Assembly (NCBI RefSeq): GCF_964340395.1
Contig: NC_135549.1
Span: 25,547,842 to 25,611,841, forward strand
Direction of reading: 5' to 3'
Length of the DNA: 64,000 nucleotides
From: Glandiceps talaboti
Taxonomy: Eukaryota > Hemichordata > Enteropneusta > Spengelidae
Both the position numbers and the translations under genes were made by a program. A model generated the notes under the pieces. The model was not told the DNA's origin. It searched no databases and saw only the letters and a list, made by a program, of their open reading frames with translations. How positions within the stretch are numbered: the first letter of the stretch is position 1; every line of letters starts with the position of its first letter. Positions 36,151-46,754 of this stretch are shown here, in pieces.

Positions 36151-37284
36151 ATTGCCGTGGAATCGTGCCCTCAGTGACTGATCTGGTCTGTGAGTTGCCT
36201 TTGTTTTTAGCAGGCCATGTGTTTGTGCAAGCATGGGGGGGGGGGGGGTCACATAGTCAGCACATGATGGTTGGATGGTCCACAGACAGATTTTGTGCTC
36301 CCAATCTTGATGGGCGGTTCCCTAGTCGACACCTGAGTAGTGTCTAGCCTACCAGGAAACTATGAACAGATAGTTTTGGTGTGATCAGCATCATCTATAT
36401 TTATTATAGATCTCGTCTGATACAGAATAAGTGGAAGCTGACTTTACTTCATCACAACGACGAAAGTATTCAACCCGCTTAGTACAGATACAGACAAGTA
36501 AGAAGGCATTCTTACTTGTATGTGGTACAGACGATTTGTCGATCGATTTCGAGAAGCGAGGTGCGCCGCTTATTCTTAAACCTACTCAGTGATAGTAGTT
36601 CCTCACAAAACTATGGGACACAGACTTTGTGGGTGACGACTTTTTCGCATCCAGTACATTCCTAACAGTTTCATGATAAAATATAAAGTGTTCGGCGTCC
36701 ATGACAGGTGCTGACCGCGAGTTTCTCACGCAAGTCAGCCTTGTCAATTATTCTGAAATTCCTTCGCCACTTCACAGGGAACTCAAGGCTCAGTTAGTTT
36801 TGTTTACGAAAACCACCAAACAAATATATAAACAAACAAACAATCAATAAATGCTGACAAATATCAACAACAGAGTAATCACAAATTAGTATCAACAATG
36901 AATGTTTCCCAGTAATAATAATAAGTATATGTTTTCCTATAATATGCAAAATAATCTGATCCCTACCAAATGCGAGTAGTATATATTTTATGTCCTAAAC
37001 AAATGCCATAATTTGAATTCCGATCAGTAAAAAATCCACCTCCCTAAAACAAACATGCTTTGGGACTGGTCAGTTTCTCCAGCCTGGGGGGGGGGGGGGG
37101 GAGGGATATTCTTAAATCTGGCCTACAAAAAATCACTGACCCCCCATCTGTAAAACCAAAAACAGACTGACCCCCCTATCACTTAATTCTAAAACATGAT
37201 GACCCCCCCCCCCCAATAATATTCACGTGACAGGTATTTTTTGATAGTGACTCAGTGTGGACTGCTTGACTGTCTTCCATCTAC
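36151..37284. other. No gene seen; poly-G and poly-C tracts
   Basis: G-runs with TCAC at 36235-36251 and 37085-37102, and matching C-runs (GACCCCCC) at about 37138-37214, form a loose inverted pair. The rest is unassigned. Confidence 0.4.
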
Positions 37285-37735
37285 TTTATAAGATCATTGG
37301 CTCAAGTAATTATGTATGCAGATGACTTGGCTATTTTCTATTCAAGCAATTCAGTTGTTGATATTGAAGTGACACTCACAGAAGAAATAATGCATGTCAA
37401 GGCCTGGCTTGATCAAACAATTTAACACTGAATACAAGTAAAACCATGACCATGTTTTCGTAACGGGCAATGCACCTTGTTACCTCACTGAAATGTTCAA
37501 TCTTTCCAACCAAATTCATCTTCATAACACAAGACAGGCCAGTAAAGGTAACATATACATCCCAACAGTTAAAACGGAATATGGGAAACGGGCATTTCAC
37601 TATAGTGGTGCTGTTCTATGGAACAATCTACCCCTATCCATAAGATCAGCTCGGAACTCATCGATATTTAAAAGACTGCATGAGTGACCTCTGGGGGTGA
37701 CGGAGTCCTTGGGGTTTCCCCCTGGCAGATTTTTT
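37285..37735 (+). pseudogene. LINE RT fragment with YADD and C-terminus
   Basis: The first part reads QVIMYADDLAIFYSSNSVVD and continues to HVKAWL (RT catalytic box and following helix), then a frameshift. From 37493, HLHNTRQASKGNIYIP, LWNNLPLSIRSARN and FKRLHE match the LINE C-terminus. About 20-30 residues of thumb are missing between them. This comes from a different LINE family than 31677-34660, judged by the motif spelling. Confidence 0.75.
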
Positions 37736-38231
37736 GCATCTATTCAGGCAATGTTTAGGTTATTCATAGTCTAAGTAATATTAGTATTCCATAGTAATAT
37801 TTCCAAGCTCCGAAAAGTTAACGTAAATGTAACTTTTAAATGAGTTCACATAAAAATTGGTCCGTAACCTTGGTATAGGGGCATTAGTATTGCATGTATA
37901 GTAAAGTCGCCGGTATGTTAGAGAACTTTAGGTGGTCATACCTAGTGTATACTGGAAACTGGAATCTGATGAGATGTGATGATTTGTAGTGTCCAAAATA
38001 GAAAGTGTTTTAATCCCTTCTGACAAGTTCATACTGACGAGTACGATATGAGGGCACTTCGTAGAGGGGGATGTGTTTTCTAGGAGCTCCTTGTGCTGAA
38101 TGTGGCAGTCTAAAGTAACGTTTATTGAGGTTTTTGCTGAAGTACCGTCACTATATACACAAATGTTGTGGCAGAAGTCGTTTCTGAGAAATGTATAGTC
38201 CGTGGACGATCACCGAATGGCAAAAGTTGAG
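37736..38231. other. No gene seen
   Basis: Probably 3' UTR of the preceding LINE scrap and 5' region of the next element. Confidence 0.35.
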
Positions 38232-39240
38232 TCGGAACGGAAACCAAGATGGCGGCAACCAGGATGAGCATGCGAGACGTGGAAGTGCAGGTTCAACTCA
38301 TGGCAAGTCAAAGACAAAAAGAGTCAGTAGATTGAACAGTGCAAGAGGTTGGTACTTGTAGGAAAATTGTGAAGGATGATGTTCCAGCATTGATTTGTGG
38401 CGTTTGTATTTTTTGGCACCATATTGGAAGTGAAAACATCTCAAGAATGGTATACGAATTTCTCAGCGAAAATGTAAATGATGACGAAAGCCCAATACAC
38501 TGGTTATGCCGGAAATGCAATTCGATGTTAAAATGATGTCAAAAATTACAGCCATGGAAATGAATCAGTCTGAAATGTAAAGTGAGTTATATAAATTGAG
38601 TGGTATGGTTAACAGTTTGGATCAAAACCTTGACAGTATGCAGTCATCTGAAAGGTAGCGTCGCAAGCATTGCGTTAGAAGAATTGGAGAAAGAAAAAAG
38701 AAGATGTAACGTCATAATACGGAACTGTACAGAAATACAAGGAAGAGATGACCTCACTGTTATTCAGGAAATTTTTGAATAGATTGATTTACTCGGAGAG
38801 TTAATACAAATAGTTGATGTACAGAGACTTGGCATAAATCGTGGTGAAAACTACCAGAGGCCCATCTGAGTTAAGCTTCTGTCGCCAGATGTGAGATACA
38901 AAGTGCTCAAAAAGGTATATAAACTTAAAAACAGTAGTACAGAGGAATTCCAGAAAATTTACATCTCACCAGATTTAACAAAGCAAGAGCAAGATAAAGA
39001 TAGAAAATTGAGGCTAGAGTTGAAACAGAGAAGAGATGAGAGAGAAGTACACTTGAAGATAAGGAATGGCAGGATAGTAGATTTCTCAGCTGATGCTGCC
39101 AGACAAGTATCAAAGAACTAAACAGAGGATCTTCAAATATTGTACATAGATATGGAAAGAATACCCCGCAATAACTAAAGCAAGTGATGAGTTTATACCA
39201 ACAAAGAGGAAGAAGAAGGGGAAGAAGCAACTTTGACAAA
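38232..39240 (+). pseudogene. LINE ORF1 remnant with PHD-like finger and ORF1p-like domain
   Basis: 38339-38536 reads a PHD-like zinc finger (CGVCIFWHH, later HWLCRKC). After a coiled region it reads ELEKEKRRCNVIIRNCTEIQ, QEIFE, VQRLGINRG, VKLLSPDVRYKVLKKVYKL, ISPDLTKQEQDKDRKLRLEL and KIRNGRIVDF. The second block is the usual layout of LINE ORF1p RNA-binding domains (RRNNVII, RLG, RP(I/L)KV, DLT, RR). Several stop codons break it (near 38538, 38578, 38780 and 38868). The next element begins before any ORF2. Confidence 0.7.
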
Positions 39241-39789
39241 TGATTTACTCAGAGTCAGAGTGATAAGGAACAAGTGACCTATCGGTCAGAATAGCTCCGC
39301 TGTTCTTTTTATTTTTATCATTTTTTATTTTGGTAGCGATGTAATAAAGTGGTTAGTGGTTTCATATGATGTCTCACTATAAAACACATTTTACACAGAA
39401 AGTTGGTAAAATATTGAACTTTTATACCATAGTGACCATTTTATTAAAAAATCTACTGTTATGAAAAATACATAAAATCTCAGCAAAAATGACTGGGAAT
39501 GCGCGCACGCACACACACAAAGGATTTTTGAGGTTGGCTATAAATAATTCCAGTGTCTTACAGCTTTAACCCTGGAAAACGTTAATGATGAATGAAATAA
39601 ACTAGGGATCTAAAATAATTTTGAGGCAATTCGAATTTAAATTTTCTAACAAATTTACCAAAAACACTGTCCATAATTGTCAACAACATTCAACTTGTAG
39701 TAGACATAACATCGTCTAATATTTTATTTTACGGAGTGGCTTGTGACCGGCGCCTGTCAGCAGACTCGACCAATTATTTTTTCATCACT
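39241..39789. other. No gene seen
   Basis: AT-rich spacer with a short (CA)n at about 39506-39518. Confidence 0.4.
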
Positions 39790-41350
39790 CCATTGTAATT
39801 AAACCCTGTACTTGACATTTCACAATATTTATAATTATCAACAAAGTACCTCAACATGCCTCACCTCGCTCGTACTCAAAGCAGTCCCGGTATAATCACT
39901 GACATGACCAGAGAGAACCTTTTCGGATTTACATGAAAACGGGGAAAGATAAGCAAAACATAATGCAAAGTCTGAAGCCAAATTAAAGTTGTAATTATTT
40001 TAATTATTTTTACTTGCCAAATAATTGCATTTTGGAAATGGCAAGACATGTTCATGTCGTTAACATGTAAACTGTAAGCCAATAAACAAAGTTTGGTCGA
40101 TTCACTGTACGTACTGTAATAACTTCAACTGCATGCCTAGGATAGGGCCTTGGCATGCCTTGCCTTGCTTACTCGAGTTGTCTTCATTCTGGTTCACTGT
40201 CACTCCAAATTGCACGACAATATAGAATTAATCACAAGTTACATGTTATCTGAAAACATCAAACTTTTATAGTGGGTCTGAAGTGTGATTTTAGTGAGTA
40301 TCAAGAACTCATGCGTTGCTGGTGCTGTGGAAAATTGCCCGGTCAAACGAGGTCAGCTTCAACTTCTGGGTCAAGTCAGTCATTTCTACTGAAAATTCTT
40401 GAACAGACCCTTACACAATGATCCTACTAAATTTACTTGCCATGGTTATTTAAAACACATAAAAATCCACCTTTTTGTGAAATTTGTAAACTTTCCGGTC
40501 CGTATTAAGGAAACTATGAGCGAAAAACTGGGTCGAAATTTCAGGGCCTCAAGTATGCATCCTGAATTCGTCGGAAAATCGGTATTTCTAAATGTAATTC
40601 CAAAATCTATTTTGCTGGCATGAAAGAAGAGATGTCAGTTGAGGTTTAGGCATTTATAGTATCTAAAATGGTGGACTCTAGTGAAAGTTACGGCGAGTTG
40701 AAAATACCCCAAAATAAGGCCCACGAGCAGCCATTCAAAGTGTAACGGTCGCTATCTGGAGGATAGATTGTATGCAAATGAGGGTATTGCGGACTGGCTG
40801 ATTATGTAGAAGGGGTGCAGAATTTGGATTTGAAGTTTACAACCCTGTTTCGAACAAACACTTTTCATTTGGGCGCACAATGTGTAGAATTATGACTATA
40901 GCACATATTACATTGCTTGATTGATGTCAATAGTGTCTTTTGAAAAGTGGCAGTTTACTTAAAGTCTCATGGGCTGATTTCCAATATGACGTCGGTCACA
41001 ATGCTCATTAGCATATTACATTTTTTGTGAAATAACAAAAAAAAATCATCAAAAATAGAAAAGAAGATGTGCCAAGTTGAAATTAACAAATCTGAGTAAG
41101 CTACCCTCTGCACATCAACACACCAGATATCAAAGCAATCTGACAAGTAGTATTTGAGGAGATGGTGAAAATATCATTTTTGAAGAAAAAAATTGAAAAT
41201 GGCACAACAAATCTGAATAGCCTCCCCACAGAAAACATGCACACCAAATATCAAAGTATTCTGACTGTCACTTTTGCAGAAGATGATGAAAATAAAAAAA
41301 AAATGACGGACACCTATGATTCACTCTACTCTATACCTCTATACCCACCT
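39790..41350 (+). repeat. Repeat family A, longest copy
   Basis: It matches 1-900 (same strand) and the reverse complement of 3459-3830. The boundary on the left is not sharp. The right end falls at about 41350, where LINE coding sequence begins. Confidence 0.7.
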
Positions 41351-41354
41351 ATAC

Positions 41355-41545
41355 CGGAGCTAAAAAGAAGAAATTATGGAAGAAATATGTAAATTCCAAC
41401 CATAATGACGACTACACAGCATACCGAACTGTACAAAGGAATGTACAAAACTAGAAAGGAAAGCAAAGTATAGCCAATGAGCTCAACCAGTTCTTCACAT
41501 CAGTTTTCACTAGGGAGGACAAGACAAATGGGTATTACTGCTAGT
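41355..41545 (+). pseudogene. LINE linker fragment, left half of a split LINE
   Basis: The plus strand reads NDYTAYRTVQRNVQ and ANELNQFFTSVFTRED, the connector between endonuclease and RT in CR1-like LINEs. The match resumes at 45330-45412 (KSPGPDQVYPMILKES), so the intervening Penelope cluster lies within this LINE. Confidence 0.65.
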
Positions 41546-41594
41546 AACCTACAAGATATATTTATATATATTGGTAGTTCTGGAAATTTTTCTT

Positions 41595-41638
41595 GGTTGT
41601 AACTCGAGTTTCACGCATAGTGTGATCATCAGACAACC
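41595..41638 (-). ncRNA. Hammerhead ribozyme motif, family 2
   Basis: Minus strand: stem I GGTTGT/ACAACC, core CTGATGA, a weak stem II with one A-C mismatch, GAAA, stem III ACT-CG-AGT, with T at the cleavage position. The core is complete. It is followed by an (AT)n array. Confidence 0.7.
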
Positions 41639-41648
41639 GAGTTATATG

Positions 41649-41650
<2 letters not shown>

Positions 41651-41737
<87 letters not shown>
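41651..41737. repeat. (AT)n
   Basis: About 40 AT units in a unit that is duplicated at 41850-41953. Confidence 0.95.
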
Positions 41738-41740
<3 letters not shown>

Positions 41741-41792
41741 GTTTTGAAAATTTGAACAAAATTGCATGCTATTGACCCTAGAAATTTTTCTT

Positions 41793-41836
41793 GGTTGTGA
41801 CTCGAGTTTCACGCATAGTGTGATCATCAGACAACC
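41793..41836 (-). ncRNA. Hammerhead ribozyme motif, family 2, second copy
   Basis: Same design as 41595-41638 (stem I GGTTGT/ACAACC, CTGATGA, GAAA, stem III ACT-CG-AGT) with C at the cleavage position. The two copies belong to a direct duplication of about 200 bp. Confidence 0.7.
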
Positions 41837-41846
41837 GAGTTATATG

Positions 41847-41956
<110 letters not shown>

Positions 41957-41990
41957 GTTTTGAAAATTTGAACAAAATTGCATGCTATTG

Positions 41991-42039
41991 ACCCTACAGG
42001 ACTGTTTCGTGAGGTGTGTATTCCTCACTCATCAGGGGT
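41991..42039 (-). ncRNA. Hammerhead ribozyme, family 1 (3' pLTR)
   Basis: Minus strand: stem I ACCC/GGGT, CTGATGA, a perfect 6-bp stem II GTGAGG/CCTCAC with an 8-nt loop, GAAA, stem III ACAG-TC-CTGT and A at the cleavage site. All conserved core bases are present. Short stem III is characteristic of the Penelope-linked type I hammerheads. Confidence 0.85.
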
Positions 42040-42139
42040 AGAATGGAATATAGTATCTGCGTTTCCTTACCGTTAAATTCTATTATTCTAATGTTCCTAA
42101 CAGGGAATATCTACCTAGTAACATAGCGTCTTAGCACAG

Positions 42140-43625
42140 TTAATTGTTCTGCAATAATGATTTATGTCTATGCCTACATGACGACACAAGTTCATTCCGT
42201 TTATTTAGAGTGCAGCGATGAGGTTGACAAATTATAATATACTTTTCAGTTATGCAGAGATTACATCTCTGACTGGAGCTGTTGTACGTGTCGCGCGCGC
42301 GCGATAATTTTCCATGTGATGTCGTAATCAATTTCTTTATCCTTAAGAAACCACACATACTTACTTAGTTCTGTTGAGTTTCTTGACAAATTGTTGCGGA
42401 ATGAAGCAGTGTGGTTCATGTACAGTGTCTTGAACTCGTTTTCAGTAACGTCGAGGAAGTTGACTACGTTCTTATTAGCTTCAATGATGATGTTCAGCCC
42501 ATACTCCTTGAATATATAGCAAATCTCTTTCTTGGTCCTCTCAGTGTCTTTAGGCGTTGTGTCGGTTACGGCTAATCCGTCGTCTCTGTATAGTCCGACC
42601 TTTATTCTGTAAACGGTTTGAAGCTTCGATAGTAAAAGGCAGCCGACTAGTTCGCAAGTTTCTGCCCCGTCGTAGCTTCCCATAGCGACGTCGAAAGGAC
42701 GGTGGTTTTTCTTTTGCCATTGTTGTTGATTATGTGTAAGGAGGGAATTTTTCGATTGTATAACAATGTTTCTTTCTTCATCAGTAATTGTATTGTACGC
42801 CGAAGCAAAATCAAGAGCCTTGTTTAAGAGGTCTTCGCTGATGGATGCGTAAATCTCTACGATGTCAAAACAAATACAGTTGTGTTTCTCCTTGTTTACA
42901 ATGTTGTTGAACCATTTTATAACGAACGATGTGTTATTCTACTGGTTGATCTTGGTACCCGCAATGACTTTCGTATTTATTCTATCTAGGATTTGTTTAC
43001 TGATTTTACCGATCTCTGACTTAGTGGGGTTAATCAATCTACAGGTTGGTTTGTTTGCAAAGTTTGGTTTGTGGTCTTTCAGGGTTATAAATGCTTCTTT
43101 CCTGGCCGTTGCATTTACTCTATCAGCGATATCTAATTATGTTTAACTTACCATTTTCTTTTCCTCTCGCTGTATATTTTGGACTGTAGACGCGGTTGCT
43201 TTCTTATAGCATTTTGTGATGTTATTCTCTAATAATTTGTTGTATACTGCTGGCTCAATCTTGTAAAAGTTCGTGGTTTTGTCAGCTGGAACGAGGAGCT
43301 TGTTATCGCCGTTAATACGTTTTATACCGTCTTTTAGAAAGTTGGGGAACTTATTACTTACCGGATTCAACTTCGTGATTTGGATAATATTTAACATACC
43401 TTCTTCAAAATGCTTTAGTTCATCGATTGTTGGGGGGTTCTTGGTAGAATTGAAACCGTAGGTCTGCTTACTCGTTGACTTTTGTTCCGGATTGAGGTAG
43501 AAATATGCCTTCCAGTGCATACGCCGTAGGAAATGTTCAGTTTTCTCGATAAGGTTACGCAGATATTCTTTCTCTGATGGTATAGAGATGTTCTTTGTTG
43601 AATAGCCAAGGTTCACTTTTTCCAT
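42140..43625 (-). pseudogene. Penelope-like reverse transcriptase fused to GIY-YIG remnant
   Basis: On the minus strand the N-terminal part (43625-43143) has PTIDELKHFEEGMLNII and LLVPADKTTNFYKI. The RT follows with [39 protein letters not shown] and GSYDGAETCELVGCLLLS, then GLYRDDGLAV (motif C) and CYIFKEYGLNIIIEANKNVV. Right after VNFLDVT the sequence jumps to ENEFKTLYMNHTASFRN, the second half of a GIY-YIG endonuclease, and ends in CNLCITEKYIII, RNELVSSCRHR. An internal deletion thus removed the RT thumb, linker and the GIY-YIG catalytic start. An in-frame stop (near 42940) and a frameshift (near 42285) add to the decay. Confidence 0.85.
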
Positions 43626-43786
43626 TTTGAGTTGTGGTCAGTATCGGAGAGTACTCAACATGCGTACACAGGGAGCTAAGGATAATTGACTGGGTGTTGA
43701 TAAAACCACATAAAAGTGCTCAATACGGTTAGTAGAGCGAATTATATACAGGTTTTGAAAATTTTAAAAAAAATTACATGCTATTG

Positions 43787-43835
43787 ACCCTACAGAACTG
43801 TTTCGTGAGGTGTGTATTCCTCACTCATCAGGGGT
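43787..43835 (-). ncRNA. Hammerhead ribozyme, family 1 (5' pLTR)
   Basis: Identical design to 41991-42039. Only the 2-nt loop of stem III differs (TT instead of TC on the minus strand). The paired copies on each side of the ORF are the expected positions in Penelope-like elements. Confidence 0.85.
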
Positions 43836-43849
43836 AGAATGGATTATAA

Positions 43850-44236
43850 TACACCTAGTGATAATGCTGTGCCATGATTCGCTAGAATCAGTCACGTGAT
43901 AGGAAAATAGAATGACTATTTCCCTAGGGAAATAGTTCCATCAACTTTTGCATGGTCACGTGACCACCGTGCGTTCATCACAGCAGGTCAAAATGGCAGC
44001 TTCGTCTGTCACCGCGAGTTCACAGCATGAGGTATATTATAAAACACATATTGCCTGGCCTATATTCGGGCTATAGCACCCGTTCATTACCCCCTCGTGA
44101 CTGTGAGTTACCGGAATCACATGCTATTTCCCTCGGCCTTTGGCCTCGGGAAATAGCATGTGATTCTGGTAACTCACAGCCCCTCCGGTGTAATAAACGG
44201 GTGCTATAGCCCTCATGGCCAGGCAATATGTGTTCA
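43850..44236. mobile_element. Small insertion in the pLTR with a long hairpin
   Basis: The pLTR copy at 42046 runs GAATGGAATATAG, while here about 385 bp separate GAATGGA from ATATAG. The right half, 44042-44234, is one long hairpin. A perfect palindrome ACTATTTCCCTAGGGAAATA(GT) sits at 43915-43936. No transposase ORF; a non-autonomous foldback-type insertion. Confidence 0.65.
44042..44234. repeat. Long imperfect hairpin, arms about 85-90 bp
   Basis: The outer arms are AACACATATTGCCTGGCC and GGCCAGGCAATATGTGTT. Inner arms pair GGAATCACATGCTATTTCCC with its near complement around a loop near TTTGGCC at about 44139. Confidence 0.9.
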
Positions 44237-44436
44237 ATATAGTATCTGCGTTTCCTTACCGTTAAATTCTATTATTCTAATGTTCCTAACAGGAATATCT
44301 ACCTTGTAACATAGCGTATTAGCACAGTTAATTGTTCTGCAATAATGATTTATGTCTATGCCTACACGACGACACAAGTTCATTCTGTTTATTTAGAGTG
44401 CAGCGATGAGGTTGACAAATTATAATATACTTTTCA

Positions 44437-44995
44437 AAATATTCAACAGAAACAATGTCAAAGTCAGTTATAGCTGTATGCCAAACATGGCTACCATAAT
44501 CAAAGCGCACAACGCCACCATCTCCAACAACGAAACTAAACCCACTCGAAAACCATGTAATTGCAGACAGAAAGACACGTGCCCTTTGAACGGCAAATGC
44601 CAAACGGAAAATATCGTATACCAAGCCACCGTCCACGGAAAAAAACAAACAAAAGTATATATCGGTCTAACAGAGAACAACTTCAAACAGAGATACGCCA
44701 ACCACAAACAGTCATTCAAACATGAAAAACACGAAAACAGCACATAACTATCAAAACACATTTGGAAACTGAAAAGAAACAACGAGCCCTTTTCCATATC
44801 CTGGACCATCAGCAAGACAGCCCAAGCATACACCAATAAAACAAAACGATGCAACCTGTGTTTAACCGAAAAACTAACCATCATTAAAGCAGACAAAAAC
44901 TCCACACTAAACAAAAGAACCGAGTTGATATCCAAATGCCGACAAGAGAATAAGTTTTATTTGTCCAACTTCAATAGAGCATCTATCACATAAAC
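44437..44995 (+). pseudogene. Penelope-like C-terminal GIY-YIG endonuclease fragment
   Basis: The plus strand reads the cysteine-bearing linker (RKPCNCRQKDTCPLNGKC), then IVYQATV, the GIY-YIG core KVYIGLTENNFKQRYANHK and, past a stop codon at about 44745, LSKHIWKLKR, RCNLCLTEK and LNKRTELISKCRQENKF. The stop falls where the family has glutamate in the NSTELSK motif, so it looks like a simple nonsense change. No RT is attached. It belongs to a second Penelope-like element in the opposite orientation to 42140-43625. Confidence 0.85.
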
Positions 44996-45195
44996 TAAAC
45001 CCGTTAACTAACGGAACATCAAAGCCCAACATGTAACAACCCGCCAACACCTACTGGTCCGCACCCAATAACTCACACAATAACAACCAACACCTTCACA
45101 CACACAACACCAACCCACCAACACAGACAATAGTGATGATATTTCTATTGTCTGCACTCTATATAAACAGCACACCCAGAGAGTAGAAACCAGCA

Positions 45196-45238
45196 GTTGT
45201 CTGATGATCGCGCAATGCGTGAAACTCTGAGTTACAAC
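45196..45238 (+). ncRNA. Hammerhead ribozyme motif, family 2, plus strand
   Basis: Stem I GTTGT/ACAAC, CTGATGA, stem II CGC/GCG with a 5-nt loop and flanking T-T, GAAA, stem III ACT-CTG-AGT and T at the cleavage site. It lies downstream of the plus-strand GIY-YIG fragment, before an (AT)n tract. Its stem II is intact where the two minus-strand family 2 copies have a G-to-A change. Confidence 0.8.
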
Positions 45239-45263
45239 CAAGAAAGAGTTCCAGTACTACCAA

Positions 45264-45268
<5 letters not shown>

Positions 45269-45319
<51 letters not shown>
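45269..45319. repeat. (AT)n
   Basis: About 25 AT units after the plus-strand hammerhead. Confidence 0.95.
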
Positions 45320-45321
<2 letters not shown>

Positions 45322-45329
45322 GAAGATAC

Positions 45330-45412
45330 AGTGTAGGTACTTTTGAAATCATTATATCCCAACAAGTCACCAGGTCCTGATCAAGTTTATCCAATGATAC
45401 TGAAAGAAAGTT
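45330..45412 (+). pseudogene. LINE RT fragment, right half of the split LINE
   Basis: It reads KSPGPDQVYPMILKES and then a stop. This continues the linker at 41355-41545 with about 30 residues lost at the join. Confidence 0.65.
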
Positions 45413-46652
45413 GAATTGGAATGATTTGCCCCTCGGGATCTCGAAAATCAATAGAACAATGAACATAACTGCAAATGATGCCTGTCGATATACGATACTT
45501 GTGCTTTCAACTAATGAAGGAAAACTTATAATGGCTGGGCATTCATCAGAATGACAGAAGACCTCATTAACCGACCAGACTTAAAGTTCCTACACAACAA
45601 TAGGTTAGTTCAAAGTCAGAAAAGTAGAAGGTCATGCTTCTCCTATGATATAATCGTCAACATGAAGATATACCAGTTAGAAAAAGACATGTTGAAAATA
45701 TCCATTTAGAGATTTGAGATTCTTGCAGGTATACAAAATTAATTATCATTGCCCCAAAGAAATTTTACAACAAACATTGCTTTCACATAATTTGTTTGTA
45801 TTACCTGATATATTGAATGTATGTAAACTGTGGAAGATAAAATCTCAACAATTGTAAATTCCTAGAAAATGGGCTAAAAAACGTACAGACTTGTGCTATC
45901 AACATAAATGGTGAAGTGACAACAAAATGAAAACTTTAATGGATTTCAGACACTTTGACAGCAAAATGACCCCCAAAGAACAATAAAAAACATGGTGCAT
46001 TACGTACCTCCAAACAAAAACATGAAGAAAATCACGGTCGAAAATATAGACTAGAAAAGGACATGATTCAGTAGCGCCAATTCATATACTACTTCAAGTC
46101 TCCAGTTCAAAGTTAAATTTGTCATCATTAACATGGGAACCTTTATGTACAGTTAAAATACATGGGTTAGTTCCAAACTATATTGGATACTACACAGCCC
46201 ATTAATCTTACAGTATTTGAAGTTAAAAATCTTGAGACTGAGATCTCACCATGAATAACTTCAATTAGTTGAAGATCTAGAGAAAAAGCATATTAGCTTT
46301 TAAGGAATAAGGAGTACAACTGGCAATAAAAGCTAGTTTATAGGAATGTCATCATGTCGGAGTTTGATACTTGTGGGTTGTGACTACTTCTGTCCGTCTT
46401 CAAAATTTGACATGTATATAGAACAGTTATTCCCTAAACACCGATCAAATGGCAATTACACACGCTTTGTCAATATAGCAAAAGAAGTTACCATGTTTAG
46501 CATTAAATCAAAACAAACCATAGCCAGCTTGATTCTGATATTAACGGAGTGCAGTACAAACAAATATAGCGTCTGACTGTCAACATGAACGGTATCCATA
46601 TCCGTCAAAAAGGAGGGTCTTTGAAATACATATTTCACTTTTTTAGACTCCA

Positions 46653-46701
<49 letters not shown>

Positions 46702-46754
46702 CATCCCAGAGTTTCAACCTTTCTTTATTTTTGTAAAATATATTTTGCTTCCAG
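45413..46754. other. No gene recognised; (CA)n at 46652-46698
   Basis: AT-rich sequence. ORF 46346-46576 has no recognised motif. An upstream exon of the glycosyltransferase gene may lie here, but none can be chosen with confidence. The (CA)n tract precedes the acceptor at 46754 by about 55 bases. Confidence 0.35.

Noticed and set aside
40399-40623. 74-codon ORF in repeat A
   Set aside because: Lies in the length-variant part of a repeat; no homology recognised.
46346-46576. ORF upstream of the glycosyltransferase exon
   Set aside because: It cannot be joined to 46755 with a defensible donor and has no GT-like feature.
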